A stretch of 64,000 nt of DNA from positions 2,483,698-2,547,697 of the forward strand of contig CM022677.1 of assembly GCA_012295275.1 (NCBI GenBank), given 5' to 3'. The translations under genes were made by a program, and so were the position numbers. The stretch is from Chrysomallon squamiferum (Eukaryota > Mollusca > Gastropoda > Neomphalida > Peltospiridae). The notes beneath the pieces were generated by a model. It searched no databases, was not told the DNA's origin, and was given only the letters and a program-made list of their open reading frames with translations. Positions within the stretch are counted from its first letter, which is position 1. Every line of letters begins with the position of its first letter. This document shows positions 23,180 to 35,100 of the stretch, piece after piece.

Positions 23180-24225
23180 GAAAATAATTCATTGTCACCA
23201 GCCTATAAAAATAACTAATTGATAAGTTCTGTCATTTATTAGTTTACTAATAGATACCAAAGCTTTTCAGTTCTAATAACAAACTGTTAATATCATTCTG
23301 CACTAGGTATGTGAATTCAGTCATTTTGATTACTTTACTTTTTTCAAACACTTAGAACTGATCCTATACACCTAATTTTAGATCTGATTAAAAATATAAG
23401 TTAATAATCTGGCAATAAATTTATCCAGAATAATAATCTTTTAATCCCAAAAGAGAATTCCAATTAATTACAAATATTTAACATTTTAAAATGCGATGAT
23501 ATAATTAATTCAAACCACAAAAAAGTCCTTTACACCTTCAGATCTTTTTGAAATATTTAAGAAAAAAAAATGTATACCAGTAAATGACAGCTGAATAAAT
23601 TCATAAAAAATAAACATTATCTGTGAATATCATTCAGTTCATCAGCTAGTTTATGTATATTATTCTAACACAAAACTGCAGTGATTAAAATGCTGAAGTG
23701 TTATCTTGATCTGAACTGAACTTTTATCACCTACAAATCTATGTTTAATAAAGTTAACAGATTTGAATCCTGAACGAGGAAGTGATCCAGCTGATTAAAC
23801 AAAATAATAATTGAACAAAATAATGCAGACACTGCAACAGTAACACTGAAACTAATCAACTCTGTGTCATCTGATATATAAAGTTTTGACTGGTAGGAAT
23901 CAGAGTTGTAAGGATTTACATCTGCGTCTTCCTGATCAATGGCAGTTTATAACATAATTACCACCAACTTGATGGCTGTGCATTTGGAAGGTACATTTTT
24001 CAGGAATATTGAGGAATTTTTATAAAACAGAATCAAGAAATAAAGTACTGGTTTTGACAGGTTTTTGTTTTATTTTATTTTATTATTATTGTTGTTGTTG
24101 TTGTGGTGATGGTTGTTGATTTTGCTATTATTACTATTCATGTTGCTATTATATATTTTAAATAATTTATTTAAAATGCTATTTGAGCTGATAAAGAAAA
24201 ATTAAAAAGCAAACAAAAAAAAACA
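23180..24225. other. AT-rich stretch without recognised gene
   Basis: Probable intronic or intergenic DNA. A short GTTGTTGTT-type run lies near 24090. Nothing else is seen. Confidence 0.4.
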
Positions 24226-24227
24226 TA

Positions 24228-24455
24228 TTAATATCCCTTCCCTGCAAACCACATAAGTATAAAATCCACCGATCTGTCTTGTATCTGATTACATGAAAGG
24301 TCTTCCAAGCTGGTCAAGAAAATCCTCTGAAATGCTGGATCCAAAGTTTGTGCTGGTGGTATGATAGCTATATTTAAACAACTATCTTGTTTCATGTATG
24401 AGTCATTGTTTCCTACTATTTGTTCAAGATTGGGCAATTTTGTGGATTTTGTACA
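24228..24455 (-). CDS. Candidate exon, unrecognised protein
   Basis: A minus-strand open stretch of about 75 codons has non-repetitive composition. It reads CTKSTKLPNLEQIVGNNDSY then MKQDSCLNIAIIPPAQTLDP, and ends in a stop after WFAGKGY. The visible leading residue is encoded by TTG, so this would be an internal or terminal exon. No domain was recognised. It lies 350 bp downstream of the exon at 24809-24903 on the same strand. Confidence 0.35.
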   Translation of the reverse strand, partial: CTKSTKLPNLEQIVGNNDSYMKQDSCLNIAIIPPAQTLDPAFQRIFLTSLEDLSCNQIQDRSVDFILMWFAGKGY

Positions 24456-24808
24456 TTCCCCTTTTTTTTAGCCAGATTTATCTAAATAAACAAATATAGA
24501 AAGAAAAATTAATAAAATAAAAATAAATTAACAATAAATAAAAAATGAGCATCAAGTTTATCATTCTAAATCTTAACATAAATTATTTAAATGATTATTT
24601 TTTTTACCTATTTCAGGCTAGGAGTATTTGATTAATTTGCACAATAAAATCTTTGGGAAGAAAAATTTCAGTCATGGAAAATTATTATAAATTATACTTT
24701 AACAATGTTTTAATACTGACTGGATATAATGGTAACCTTCAAGAAGCAGCAAAAACATATAGAAGAAAAAAAAAAGTATTACTATAAAAGATATCAAGAC
24801 CACTTACT

Positions 24809-24903
24809 TCAGAACAGTTCTCTGTTCTGTTGATTTCCTCTGACCGGCTAGTAACTGTATCAGATGAATTTGTCAGCTTCAGTTTTTTTTTCTCAAAATC
24901 ACC
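24809..24903 (-). CDS. Candidate exon, unrecognised protein (GDFEKKKLKLTNSS)
   Basis: The minus strand has a good acceptor (GGTTTTGCAG) and a good donor (GTAAGT after GAA). The frame reads GDFEKKKLKLTNSSDTVTSR then SEEINRTENCSE: hydrophilic, low-complexity, probably disordered. It may be a downstream exon of the copy-C gene (25690-28497). No counterpart was seen near copy A or B. Confidence 0.45.
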
Positions 24904-25689
24904 TGCAAAACCAGAAATATTTATTTTCAGCTTGCACATGATTACTTATTTAGCAATTTTGGAAGTAAAGCTGGATTAGCCACAATTAACAAATTCAAAA
25001 TGGTTTCCAGCTTACAGTTTGTTTTATCTGTATTCACTGAGTATATTTCTCTCTTTCATTTCCTCTTTCTTCTTGAACTTCTACAATGATCTAGCAGACT
25101 GTTTTGGCAGGCATCCCGGCTACTAATAATTATTTATGATGAGCCTAAAACTGTGACAGAAATATATCTCATGGAGAAAAACCAAAAACAAATTCATAAA
25201 TAAAAATTAAGAAAGACATTTAATCCCAAATCTAAACTAATTACTTCTGCTAGTTAGACTCTTTAAAGGAATGAAGGTCAGATCTATATCTGATGGATGC
25301 TATTAATTTAAATGTTTATGATCTACATGCAGAGAAGTTTTGAATGCCAGCATTTTAAAAAATAAATATATAAAATAAAGTAAATATTAAAAATAAAATA
25401 TTAATTAAATCTAAATAGATGAGAGAGATAACAAATATGTCTAAAATAAAGATGAATTTGAATAACATAATTAAAGCTATAGAAGAATTTTTCATTCAGA
25501 AACACATTAAACAAAATTATGAACTGATTTCACACATAACTGAATATCACTTTATACAAATATAATAAAATGCAGTACATCTTGGCTCAATTTTTGTGAG
25601 TTAAAAATGAAACTGTTTTGGTTACTCCTAGTACAAATATAAGCTAAAAAGAAATAAAACATTGCTAATGGAACTGTACTAAGTCACCT

Positions 25690-25835
25690 GCTGCTGAACT
25701 TCAAGCCTTTTGTCTTTGCCACGCACAGTGTTTTTCTTTCCCTGGTTTTAGCATATTCAAGTTTTTCAAATTTTTTTTCTCCTGATATTTGACTGTTGAG
25801 ATTGGTGACTGGTGTAAGACTCTCCAACTTAAGAA
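25690..25835 (-). CDS. Unrecognised gene family, 3' exon (copy C)
   Basis: The minus-strand frame reads LKLESLTPVTNLNSQISGEK then KFEKLEYAKTRERKT and ends in FSSR and a stop just past the CAGCAG/GTGACT junction. The corresponding parts of copy A (38938-39245) and B (63095-63420) show the same LESLTP / LESYTRSP motif with more damage. Function unknown. Confidence 0.45.
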
Positions 25836-26175
25836 TTGAGTAAATAAATAAATAAATAAAATACTGTAAAAAAATATAAAATAAATAAAACACTGCTACT
25901 ACAACGTTTACTGCAACACTATATGCTACTTTTATTAACATCATTACTGTAACTAAAATTTACTATTATTCCTTATTCAACAAGGGTAACTGTTATTGAA
26001 ATAATACACCTATTACTAAAATTACGATCCATTAATAATAAAAGTAATTTGTGTGTTTTTTTTTACTCTCTTCACAATGTTACTACAAGTAGTATTATTA
26101 TTACAAGTACTAATGATGTAACAACTACATTACTACAACACTGGCAATGACTAATACTACTACTATAACAACAAC

Positions 26176-26269
26176 CTCTATAGATGTTCCTGTTCTGCCA
26201 TATTCTTTGATGACATTTCTACCCTGTGGTGACTCACTGAATTAGCTCTTCTTGTGGACAGAGCAGTTT
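26176..26269 (-). CDS. Unrecognised gene family, ETALSTR exon (copy C)
   Basis: The acceptor is GTTTTTCAG and the donor GTTGTT. It reads ETALSTRRANSVS then, after a probable one-base shift, PQGRNVIKEYGRTGTSIE by comparison with copies A and B. A small Ser/Arg-rich exon with no recognised domain. Confidence 0.45.
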
Positions 26270-26351
26270 CTGAAAAACAACAGTAATTTATTTATTTACC
26301 TTTGTAGTTATATATGAATCTGGTATCTGTCAGATAGATAGATAGAAAGAA

Positions 26352-26402
26352 TGATATATATATATAGAGAGAGAGAGAGAGCGAGAGAGCGAGAGAGAGA
26401 GA
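26352..26402. repeat. (GA)n microsatellite
   Basis: A GA run interrupted by two GAGC units. The matching place in copy A (38156-38198) and copy B (62252-62403) carries (CT)n, the same repeat in inverted orientation, with very different lengths (about 50, 43 and 152 bp). Confidence 0.9.
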
Positions 26403-26819
26403 TTTAGAATAATTCCAGTGGCAGCAAACTTTATCCTCAGTGCTGGACAGCACCTTCTACTGAAACAACTTCACTAGCAAACATCAGCACATCAATTAGA
26501 GCTGTATGTGTATTCTGAAAATAAAAATACAAATAAAATAATAAAAATAATAAACTGTTAAAAATAAATAACTAATGTTTCTGTATTGTTTAAATTTTAC
26601 TGTTATCAGTTACTGGATTATTCAGACACAAAGGGATGTGGGATATTTTTGATATACTTTGTATAATCATTATAATGATAATGATAATAATGATAATAAT
26701 TTAAATAATTAACAAAACAAATGATTATTATTATGCTAATTTACAATCAGTAAAGAGTTGTTACTATAAAACTTATTTTATTTGCTAAGAAATAAAAATA
26801 ACATAAAAAACTTGCAACT

Positions 26820-27354
26820 TGGAATTGTGTTGTCTGAATCAGGTACAGGACTAGCTCAGTCCTTCGAACTGTCAATGTGGTGAGACATCACTCTCGTGAA
26901 CGCTGCCTTCCTGAGCCTCATCTTGTTCTGCTGCAGCTACAGCCTTTGTTTTCTTCTCTCTGTTTTCTTTATCTTCTCATCCAGCTTCATTCTCAGAGAG
27001 GCAAGCTCAGATTTTACCTGCTGCTCAACTTTCTGGCTGTTATTTTTGCCATCGCAGTCGTCTGCCTAGTTTTGTGTTTCGCAGCGTAGCAGATGCAGTG
27101 TTTTTACCAGCATCAGCTTGATTTCACAAAAAAGCAGACTTCAATGGTGCTCTGCCCTTTTCTTCTTGTTCCTGTTGATACATGTAAACCATCGGTATAT
27201 CATATTATAGTATTCCAGCAGCACTTGCACTCTACAGTATGATACTGATCAATGATTGTGTAGCTAGATGAAAAATTTATAAAATATTTCACTCACATCT
27301 GATTTTTTACAGAACCATTCTTTAAATTCATTTGGAACATTTTCTCCACATGAC
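26820..27354 (-). pseudogene. Unrecognised gene family, large Lys/Glu-rich exon (copy C)
   Basis: After TTTTCTAG the reading includes SCGENVPNEFKEWFCKKSDV, CRVQVLLEYYNM, LMLVKTLHLLRC, then in another frame KSELASLRMKLDEKIKKTER and an Ala/Glu-rich tail. Compared with copy B there are stops and frameshifts and a deletion at the 3' end that joins to sequence matching 37655-37690 of copy A. The LRMKLDEKIKKTEKK part looks like a charged coiled coil. No family was recognised. This copy alone keeps the NEFKEWFCKKSD stretch open. Confidence 0.5.
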
Positions 27355-27409
27355 CTAGAAAACATAAAAAATAAAAAATATTAGTAATGAAAAATAAAAT
27401 GGATAATAA

Positions 27410-28360
27410 TAATAAAGATCACAAAAAATAATAATAATAAAAATAAAACATAATAATAATAATAAAAAGTAGTAATAATAATAAGAGAAGAAGAAGATGA
27501 AAAAGAAGGAATTCAACAAAAGAAAACAAAGTGTAAATAAATAAATTAAAATTGACCATTAAGAAAAGAAGAGAAACAAAGAACAGGATAACAAATTATT
27601 TGAGTGTTTATTTGTGTTTTAAATATTTTTTTTTATAAATAATTTTATTAATATTTTATAGCATCATCTACATATAAAATAACCTGGTCATGTATTTCTT
27701 AAATTTGTATTCATCTTTATTTGTTTTTAGTGTTAACATAGAGCTATACAGGTATTTAGCTTAAATAATATGAAAGCATTTAGGGACCCACCCATTATAA
27801 AGTTTAATATGTTTAATAATTATAGAGCAAGTCAGCAATTTAACCTAAATCTTTAAAAATAATAAATCATAAATAAACTGACTGAAAACAACCTGTCAAA
27901 CAAAATTAGCATATTTTCTTTTAATAGTTTTATTAGTTTATTTCAACAACAACAACAAAACAAAAATAATAATAATAAAAAAAAAATAAAAAAAAAAAGA
28001 TTAGAAAAATAAATAATAACAATAACAATAAAATAATAATAATAATAATTTTAAATTCTCTGTGACTTGTTGTGTGGTGTTCTTTTTGTGTGCTACATAA
28101 GTCAATTTATTTTAAAACAAATTTAATTACTGGCCACTCAAAATTTGCTGATACATCATGACGTTGTTTATGTTGTTCACATTAGTACAACCACTGGTGA
28201 ATGTTATTATTAATCGAGTGTCGTTATTTGAAAAAATTATAAATAAATAAATAAATAAATATTGTTCTCAAATAATATGGCTGCCATCAGTTGTCTGTGA
28301 CTTTTAAATTATAATTAAATAAAAAAAAAAATCCAAACATATTAACATTTATAATAATAA
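27410..28360. other. Intron-like AT-rich DNA of copy C
   Basis: Interrupted (AAT)n, (AATA)n and poly-A tracts (27410-27500, 27960-28050, 28240-28260) lie between the two exon-like blocks. Inverse counterparts are visible in copy A (35610-36650). No separate gene is seen. Confidence 0.6.
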
Positions 28361-28370
28361 ATAGTAATAC

Positions 28371-28497
28371 CTGTCTCCTTCACAAAATGAAATACTTTAA
28401 ACAACTGTTTTAATGCGATTACACCAATTCTGTAGAAAATTCTTCGAACATTAAATAAAAAAAAGTAAATCCTTAAAGTCCGACAATCATCCCGCAT
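28371..28497 (-). CDS. Unrecognised gene family, start exon (copy C)
   Basis: The ATG at 28497 opens a clean frame of 42 codons: MRDDCRTLRIYFFLFNVRRI, FYRIGVIALKQLFKVF, then HFVKETG and a GTATTA donor. The same exon in copies A and B begins MRDDFGLSGFTFLLDVRRIV. The hydrophobic stretch after residue 10 could act as a signal anchor, but this is inference. The family is unknown. Confidence 0.45.
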
Positions 28498-28856
28498 TTT
28501 TCTGCATATACAATCCCCCAAAAAAAAAAAAAAAAAAAAAAAAACAAAATTAAAATAATGTTCAAAACAAATAAAATAAAATAAAGGAACATCACAATCT
28601 TTATTAAAATATATTTATTTTATTTATTTATTTATTTTTTTTTTATCTTATTATTAGCCAATCGTTGACCGTAAACTTCAAATAAACGGTGTTTTTTTTT
28701 TTTTTCCCCTACTTTTTCTTTCTTCTTCTTATTTATATTAATAAAATAAAATAAAATAAAATAAACCAAATAAAATCACAAAACTTACAACTCACACTAC
28801 AAGTTGCTTATTATTGTGCAGGAATTTACCAATGTTTGATATCCTATTCTAAAATG

Positions 28857-29160
28857 TATTATACCATTTCTATCAATATCACCATCGTTGCCGTCGTAAC
28901 GGCGTTGTTTCTAGCTTTCTAGAGTCCTTCTCATTATTCTTTAGCGGGCGAATCACCTCTTCAAATACATTATTGTGATTTCTAGTAATGTCGCCGTCGT
29001 TCCAGTATTAACGTCTTGGTTAATATCACACGTCACTGTACAGTATTTCTTTACTTAATACTACTAATATCACGTCACAGTTTTTATTTACTTAATATCG
29101 CGTTACTGTACATATTTATTTTGCTTAATTTCTGCTACTATTACGTTACGGTTCAGTATT
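28857..29160 (+). repeat. About 145-bp CpG-core satellite, 2 diverged units
   Basis: Two cores, CGTTGCCGTCGTAACG (about 28890) and TCGCCGTCGTTCCAGT (about 28990), sit in a frame of AATATATT, TTCTTAACGT and CTCGTTATTCTTTTGCGC-like sequence. The same unit is found at 31850-32740, 43592-44180, 54760-55110 and 56400-57270 and, inverted, at 34310-35100. Confidence 0.75.
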
Positions 29161-29558
29161 TATCAATTAAAACTGACATTTATTCAAACAAATTCATAAA
29201 ATTAAAAAAAAAAATTAAAATAAAAAATATGGAATAACATAATAAAAATTAGAAATGTCATAAAATGTCTTAACATGGTGAGTTTGCATAAACGATTAAT
29301 AACTAGTGACATCTGATTTGTATGTGTTTTGAAGAAGAAACAGAACAACTGCAGACAACGCTTTAAAATCTTCATAACTTGAGAAGTGCGCCACTTCTAA
29401 ATGGCAGCTGTAATGCACATTTTAATCTGGGTTTTTTTGTTTGTTTTTTTTGTTTGTTTTTTTCTTGAGGAGTGTTTTTGTTTTCTTTTTTGTCTGTATG
29501 TTACTTTATTCTGACATAAACAAATTATTAATATAATTTCCATAATATAGGTAGGCAG
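29161..29558. other. AT-rich spacer upstream of the P4HA copy
   Basis: No gene is visible. The first part of the P4HA reading frame (signal peptide and N-terminal domain) is not found here. Confidence 0.5.
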
Positions 29559-30729
29559 TCTTTTTATCCACCAGTTTAATAACCTGCGAAATTTAAAAGG
29601 GGTCGCTGCAGCTCTGTTTCGACTTCAGGACACGTACAAATTAAATGCGACAAGATTAGCAGACGCATTTATATATGAACGATATATACAGAGATTATCA
29701 GCAGAAGACTGTTATCAGTTAGGTCGCCTTGCATACAAAATGAAAAAAATACAAATCTGTACATATCTGGACGGAGTTAAGTCTTGAGAAAGTAAGAACA
29801 GAAAAAATTCAGAACGTATCTCGGTTAGAATTTCATGACTATGACATACACGGTAGAGAATCAGCGGGACAGACAGAACACGTTTTAGATTTGACAAATG
29901 AACAGTTAATGTTAGCTCGTGAACAAAAACGTGCTCCGAACAGAAGGAAAAAGTTTTCAAGTGTATCAAAACGTAGGAAAGAAAAGAGAAAAAATGCCAG
30001 AGTTAAAGAAAAAACAACTTTCGATGCTCTCTGTCGTACAGAAGACGTTATTAAAGTACGACAGCGACATCGTTTGAAATGTCGCTACCATTACAACATC
30101 AAAAGTCCGCTTCTAATTCTTAAGCCTGCTAAAGAAGAGATTCTGCATTTCTGACCGAAAATTTTCTCTATCATGTTTTTATCAGTGATGATGCAATTGA
30201 AGACATTAAAACAGTTTCTTTGCCACTTTTAAAAACATCTGAAATCGATAACGATGAAAAACATGTGAAATCTGAGAAAAGAATTAGCAAAAATACATCT
30301 TTAGGAAGAGGTTGCATAGAAGCAGACTTGAGTATTCAGGAAAGAATTGAAGCAATCACAGGTCTTTCAATGAAAGCTTCAGAAGCACTTCAGGTAGCAA
30401 ACTGTGGAATAGGCGGGTACTTCACGGCTCATGCTGACTATTTCCACAAAGCAGATTCTTGCCGTGGAAACAGAATTGCCACGTGGTTAAACTATTTGAG
30501 TGATGTAGAAGGAGGTGTAACAGTGTTTCTTCATCTTGGTGTAAGAATACAACCTAAAGCAGGTGCAGCTATATTTTGGTATAATTTATATCGGAATGGT
30601 TCACCTAACAAAATGACAATTCATGGAGCTTGTCCCGTTCTGATTGGCTCTAAATGGGTGGCCACGTACTGGATTCTAGAAAAGGGACAAGAATTCAAGT
30701 GGCCATGGTCCACAAATCCAGAAGAATAA
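29559..30729 (+). pseudogene. P4HA: Prolyl 4-hydroxylase alpha-subunit-like retrocopy, frameshifted
   Basis: Collagen prolyl 4-hydroxylase alpha hydroxylates X-Pro-Gly prolines in the ER with Fe(II), 2-oxoglutarate and ascorbate. Readable in order: LFRLQDTYKLNATRLADA and SAEDCYQLGRLAY (N-terminal domain); EQLMLAREQKRAPNRRKK; LCRTEDVIKVRQRHRLKCRY then LKPAKEE; then a catalytic block open from about 30155 to the TAA at 30727, with LQVANCGIGGYFTAHADYFH, GNRIATWLNYLSDVEGGVTV, AIFWYNL, HGACPVLIGSKWV and EKGQEF. The HxD (30430, 30436), distal His (30622) and Lys (30652) codons are all kept. Frameshifts lie near 29755 and 30150. Much of the TPR (peptide-binding) domain and the signal peptide are missing. 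No introns interrupt about 1.1 kb, which suggests a retrocopy, now dead or reduced to its catalytic half. Confidence 0.85.
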
Positions 30730-31227
30730 ATGAAATACAGTGTAACTTTTAATGTGCGCAGGTCCTAGAAAGAGATTTCTTGCTTACTGATTAATTTTTG
30801 GTTTGTAAATATTTTACATAGGCATTTATGTAAAAAAAAAAAAGAAAAAGTCTGTTTAAAGTACTTCTTATTGCATGTTATTGATTTCTTTATTTTTTTC
30901 CTTCTTAATTCCACCTTAGTTTTCAAAGACGCCTGTTTGTGTAAGTGATTACTCTCGTTCAAAATATAATTATTACGTCTTCTTGTCGCTTGGGTTTCTT
31001 CAACTTCTTAGAATCAGCGCAAATGTTACACTTTGCCTTTAGATATAAGATACAACGACAGCAAGAGTAAGAATATAACAAGAACAAAAAAAAAAAAATA
31101 TACGAATGCGGACAAACCGATATAAACATGCTTACTGTTGTATTCTTTGTTCTTGATATATTAAAATTAAAGATCGTGTTAACTGTAAAAGGAGATATAT
31201 TTTTAATGGGTGTCTATTTATTTATTT
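30730..31227. other. Flank of the P4HA copy and left border of block A
   Basis: AT-rich with a poly-A-like run near 31085 and a TTTATTTATTTA run ending at 31228. There the sequence switches abruptly to sequence shared with block B (from 55785). Confidence 0.6.
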
Positions 31228-31735
31228 ATCATTGATGCAGATTCTGGTTATTGAAGCCGATCTTGTAATTCCTGTTCCACAGTTGGCAGATATATCACCA
31301 TATGTAAATTCGGTCCATGGACCCGTGTATGGGCAAGTATATGCTTAGATTCTTGCTTAGTTTCGTTTTGAGGTTAAGTAGCACCACAAGCATTATTTTG
31401 GCCATTGTATTTATTGCAGATGCTTATCCGTCGTTCTGTCCACTGACCACCAGGACCACATGTTACTGAACATGGAGTTATTGCTGTGAAGTCTGACCAA
31501 TGTGACCAGTCTGGGCATGGTTTTGATGGACAAGCCACAACAGTTCTGTCTACATCAGGGGACTTTGCACACAACCAGTTTTAGATGGGATGTCATTCTG
31601 ACACGTTCTTGTTGTTGTCTGAGTTCTGTTTATGTTATTACCACATGAGATTGATCATTCGATGTAAATATATCCTGACAATGCTCCCTTGTTTGCTATT
31701 GATGTGTCTGGTTTCAGTAGCTGGTGAAAGTGAAC
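31228..31735 (-). pseudogene. Thrombospondin type-1 repeat array remnant (block A)
   Basis: Minus-strand reading gives CGNNINRTQTTTRTCQND, then CPDWSHWSDFTAITPCSVTC with GPGGQWTERR, then in another frame CPYTGPWTEFTYGDISANCG with ITRSASITRICIND. The W-x-x-W, CSVTCGPGGQ and RxxxCN features are those of TSP1 modules, found in secreted and cell-surface adhesion or ADAMTS-like proteins. Three modules lie side by side without introns, interrupted by stops (after GAT, and near 31560) and a frame change. The array is truncated at 31228. It is not a working gene. The parent cannot be named. Confidence 0.75.
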
Positions 31736-31849
31736 AACAACCTGTTCGTTTAGCTGTAACGTTACTGCATACTCTGGATACCGTTGTCATTGTTACAAAT
31801 GTTGATGCTGCGTGTTGTTTCGCTTTTTATAAATTATCGTACTGTGCGT

Positions 31850-32582
31850 ACCCTATATTAAAAAAATATTATTATTATTACTATCACTGTCGCCGTCGTT
31901 GGCGTCGTGTCTGCGTTGACCTGCACGGTATTTATGTCTTTGTCATTATTCTTTTGTGGTTTTTATTAACTGCTGTCCTTAATTTCTTAGTGTGTAGATC
32001 CTATTTCAAAATATACTATTGCTATTTGTATTCATGTCGACGTCGTTGCCGTCTACCTGCGTTGCTGTTAACGTTATTAGTTTAATTAATTGTCTTTTCA
32101 TTAACTATTATTATCACTTGTTTAGTGTGCGCTTCCTGTATTACAATATATTATTATTACCAGTACTGTTAAAATGTACTATTACTTTGTGTTCTGTTAA
32201 TGACGATGTCATTGCCGTCGTGGCTGCATTGTTCTTAACGTTTTTGGTTTCCTTCTCTTTATCCTGTTGCGCATGTTAATAACGTTGTTAAACTTTCATA
32301 TTTTATTATAGTCGCCGTAGCTGGCGTCGTGTAGGAGTTGTTCTTCACGCTTTTGGAGTAGTTTTAATTATTCTGTTCCGCATTTTATTAAGTGTTATCC
32401 TCACTTTGTTAGTGTGCGCATCCCACATTAAAATATATTATTATTGTTTCTATTAATGTCGCCGAGGTTGCTGTCCTGTCTGCATTGTGCATAACATTTC
32501 TGAACTACTTCTCGTTATTATGTTGCGCTTTTTATTAACTATTGTTCTTAGTTTCGTAGTATGCGCACCCAATATTAAAATA

Positions 32583-32646
<64 letters not shown>

Positions 32647-32740
32647 GTCGCCATCACTGGAGTCGTGCTGCGTTGCACTCCTAGTTATGTTGTCTTTTTC
32701 AGTAACTGTTATTCTTACTTTTATAGTGTTATTCTAGTGA
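31850..32740 (+). repeat. About 145-bp CpG-core satellite array, about 6 units
   Basis: The unit runs TATTAAAATATATTATTATT, TCTATTAATGTCGCCGTCGT, TGCCGTCGTxxTGCGTTGTT, CTTAACGTTTTTGG, TTATTCTTTTGCGCTTTTTA, TTAACTATTGTTCTTACTTT and CGTAGTGTGCGCAC. The spacing of AAATATATTA cores is 147 bp (32431, 32578) and about 135-150 elsewhere. The 85-166-codon frames here are translations of this repeat. An (ATT)n run of about 60 bp at 32583-32645 is an expansion inside one unit. Confidence 0.88.
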
Positions 32741-32854
32741 GTGTTTGATGACTAAATGCATATATTTACTTCTCACATAGCGTTTTCTTTTACGTGTTCA
32801 GAACGATTACTAAACCAAAAAATAAAATAAATCACGTCCGTTTATACGACAAAA

Positions 32855-32885
<31 letters not shown>

Positions 32886-34305
32886 AAGAAAGAAAAACTC
32901 CTTCAACTAACACCACGGCTGTTTTTAATACGACAAAACCGAGATTGAGCGAAATTGTTTAATGTTTGTTATGAATTCATCAAACCTGATCAAAAAGAAT
33001 TCTCTGTCATAGAAAAATGGAATATTTTATTGTAAACGACATTAACGTTATGAATGATTTTGTGAAATTAACGTAAAACAGAAGCATAATATCTTCGCTC
33101 CAATCTAAATACGAATATGTTCTTTAGACGAAATATTAACATTAAAATTATATTCACGTTATTAAAATTTAATTCTTAATGTGCCGTGCACATTTTCAAT
33201 GAAAAATAGGATTCCTTCGGTAATGTTATTAGCTAAAGAACACAGTACATTGAAACACACACACTCACACACACACACACATACACATATTTTACTTTTT
33301 CCCCCAAATTAATGTCCTTCACATTGTATACTGAAAAATGATGGTCCATCATATTAAGTTATTTTATTATTAACAGAAACAGGACTATACCGAAAAGCGT
33401 GATATGCTAGATGAAGATTGTATTGATGTTACTGACAATATGTGACATTTTATTTGTATCACCATAGTAACAGGAGATTCCGCGACATAATTTACATCTC
33501 TCTCTACATGAAATTACATGATTAACCTAAAATTCAGAGTTTATTTATCAAATTATGTAATTAAAAATATATCTGTTTCAGATTAATTTTAAAAAGATTT
33601 TATTACAATAAAAAATAAGAAGCAGTTTTTGTATACACTCTCAGAACAGTTCTAATGAAACTAAGAGAATAGCGTCAAAAAGAATAGCGTCAGAAAAATA
33701 TAAAATATTAATAAAGAAGCGAGAAGGCGCGATATTAAGGTGTTATTATTGTTGTCATTGTTCTATTGTTGACAAATATAATGCTTGTTATATTGATATT
33801 TACTGGTGAAGCGGTTATACTAATATCTAATGTAATAAGAGAACTTCAGGTATAATAAGAAATATAAAGTATATTACATTGCGCTGATGTACACTTTGAA
33901 TATAATGAAAAAATTAAATTTCTCAATTATCGTAATAAAACAACATGTTAACCTTGTTTGTTCTCAGCTAATCACTATAAACTGTCGTGAAATCCAGGGA
34001 AATAACTGTGAGATGTTTAAATGTAACCTGTACGATATTAACAAAATCTGACATATATATACTGTTCTTTTTCCTATATAATCTCTAATATTGTTAATTA
34101 AAAAACAACATACTCTGTATTTTCTAAAACAATAGTTAATATTACCGCTACCTCTCTGTTGAGAAACTAATGACGTCTAATACAGATAGTGATGGCTGCG
34201 TTAAAACTGCAAGTGATATTTTCTTGACGCCGTGTCAAGTATCTGTGTGTGTCTCTGTGTCTGCTGAACATTAATCTTACCTTTCAGCAACTTCTTTTCA
34301 GTGAT
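32741..34305 (+). other. Duplicated non-coding stretch of block A
   Basis: No exon was recognised. It is collinear with 57420-59010 in block B. It contains an (AAAT)n run (about 32865-32885) and a CA run (about 33257-33285). One TGACGCCGTGTCAAGTATCT block (about 34226) is identical in B. Confidence 0.7.
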
Positions 34306-34309
34306 CCAT

Positions 34310-35100
34310 TTCCCCATCCACGCAATAATCAGGTGTACATCAAGACGTTAAGAACAATACTGGAACGATGGCAATGACGGCCTCATTAATAGATATTTGT
34401 TTAATGTAGGATGTGTACACTAATTGTAATATTTAATAAAAGGCAAAAGGGTAAGTTGAACGTTGAAAACAACGCCGTTACGACGGTGATGACGACGACA
34501 TTAATAAACGTAATAATAATATATTTTAATACAGGACGGGCCGGGTCAGAAAATATAAATAACTGCGAATAAAAACATAAAAGGAATGATCAGGAGTACA
34601 CCAATAACTTTAGAAACGGCGTCCGTACTATGTCTACGACGGCGACATTAGTAGAAATCACAACAACATATTTCAATAGGTGATTCGCCCGCTCTGAAAG
34701 TATGAGGAATGATTCATAAAAAAAGCTAAAGAATAATGAGACCTCTACGCAAGCTAGAAACAACGCCGTTACGACGGCGACGATGGTGATATTGATAGAA
34801 ATGGTAATAATACATTTTAGTATAAGATTTGAACCCTAAAAAAGGCATCAATAATAATTAATAAAAATGAAAACAAAGCTGTTACGACGGTAGCGACGGC
34901 GATATTAATAGAAATACAGTAGACGCACGGTCACACAATAAGAGTAACAGCGAATAAAAAGCGAAAAAGAAAAACGAGATGTACACCAAGACGTTAAGAA
35001 CAATACTGGAACGACGGCAATGACGGCCTCATTAATAGAAAGAGTAATGATATTTTTTAACGTAGAATGTGACACTGATTGCAATACTTAATGAAAGGGA
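34310..35100 (-). repeat. About 145-bp CpG-core satellite array, inverted, about 5 units
   Basis: Cores such as ACGCCGTTACGACGG (34475, 34765), ACGGCGACATTA (34640) and CGACGGCAATGACGGCC (35010) are reverse complements of the CCGTCGTTGCCGTCGT core at 31850-32740. The same family therefore lies in opposite orientations within block A, with about 1.6 kb between the arrays. Confidence 0.85.

Larger units (their letters stand above)
25430..29005 (-). repeat. Copy C: inverted segmental duplicate of block A
   Basis: Read as reverse complement, this region follows block A from about 39500 back to about 34640, with the same order of exons, introns and microsatellites, at moderate divergence. Anchors include the start exon (28371-28497 vs 35474-35607), the Lys/Glu-rich exon (26820-27354 vs 36658-37330), the ETALSTR exon (26176-26269 vs 38249-38331) and the intron around 25440-25640 (vs 39380-39500). 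With block A it forms a large inverted repeat around 29005-34640. Confidence 0.88.

Noticed and set aside
26877-27089. 70-codon plus-strand frame
   Set aside because: It is antisense to the large exon of copy C. The minus strand carries the peptide shared with copies A and B.
31585-32279. Plus-strand frames of 166 and 86 codons, also seen at 56141-56596
   Set aside because: They run across the antisense of a TSP1 remnant and then the 145-bp satellite. The near-identical frame in both blocks reflects duplication, not selection.
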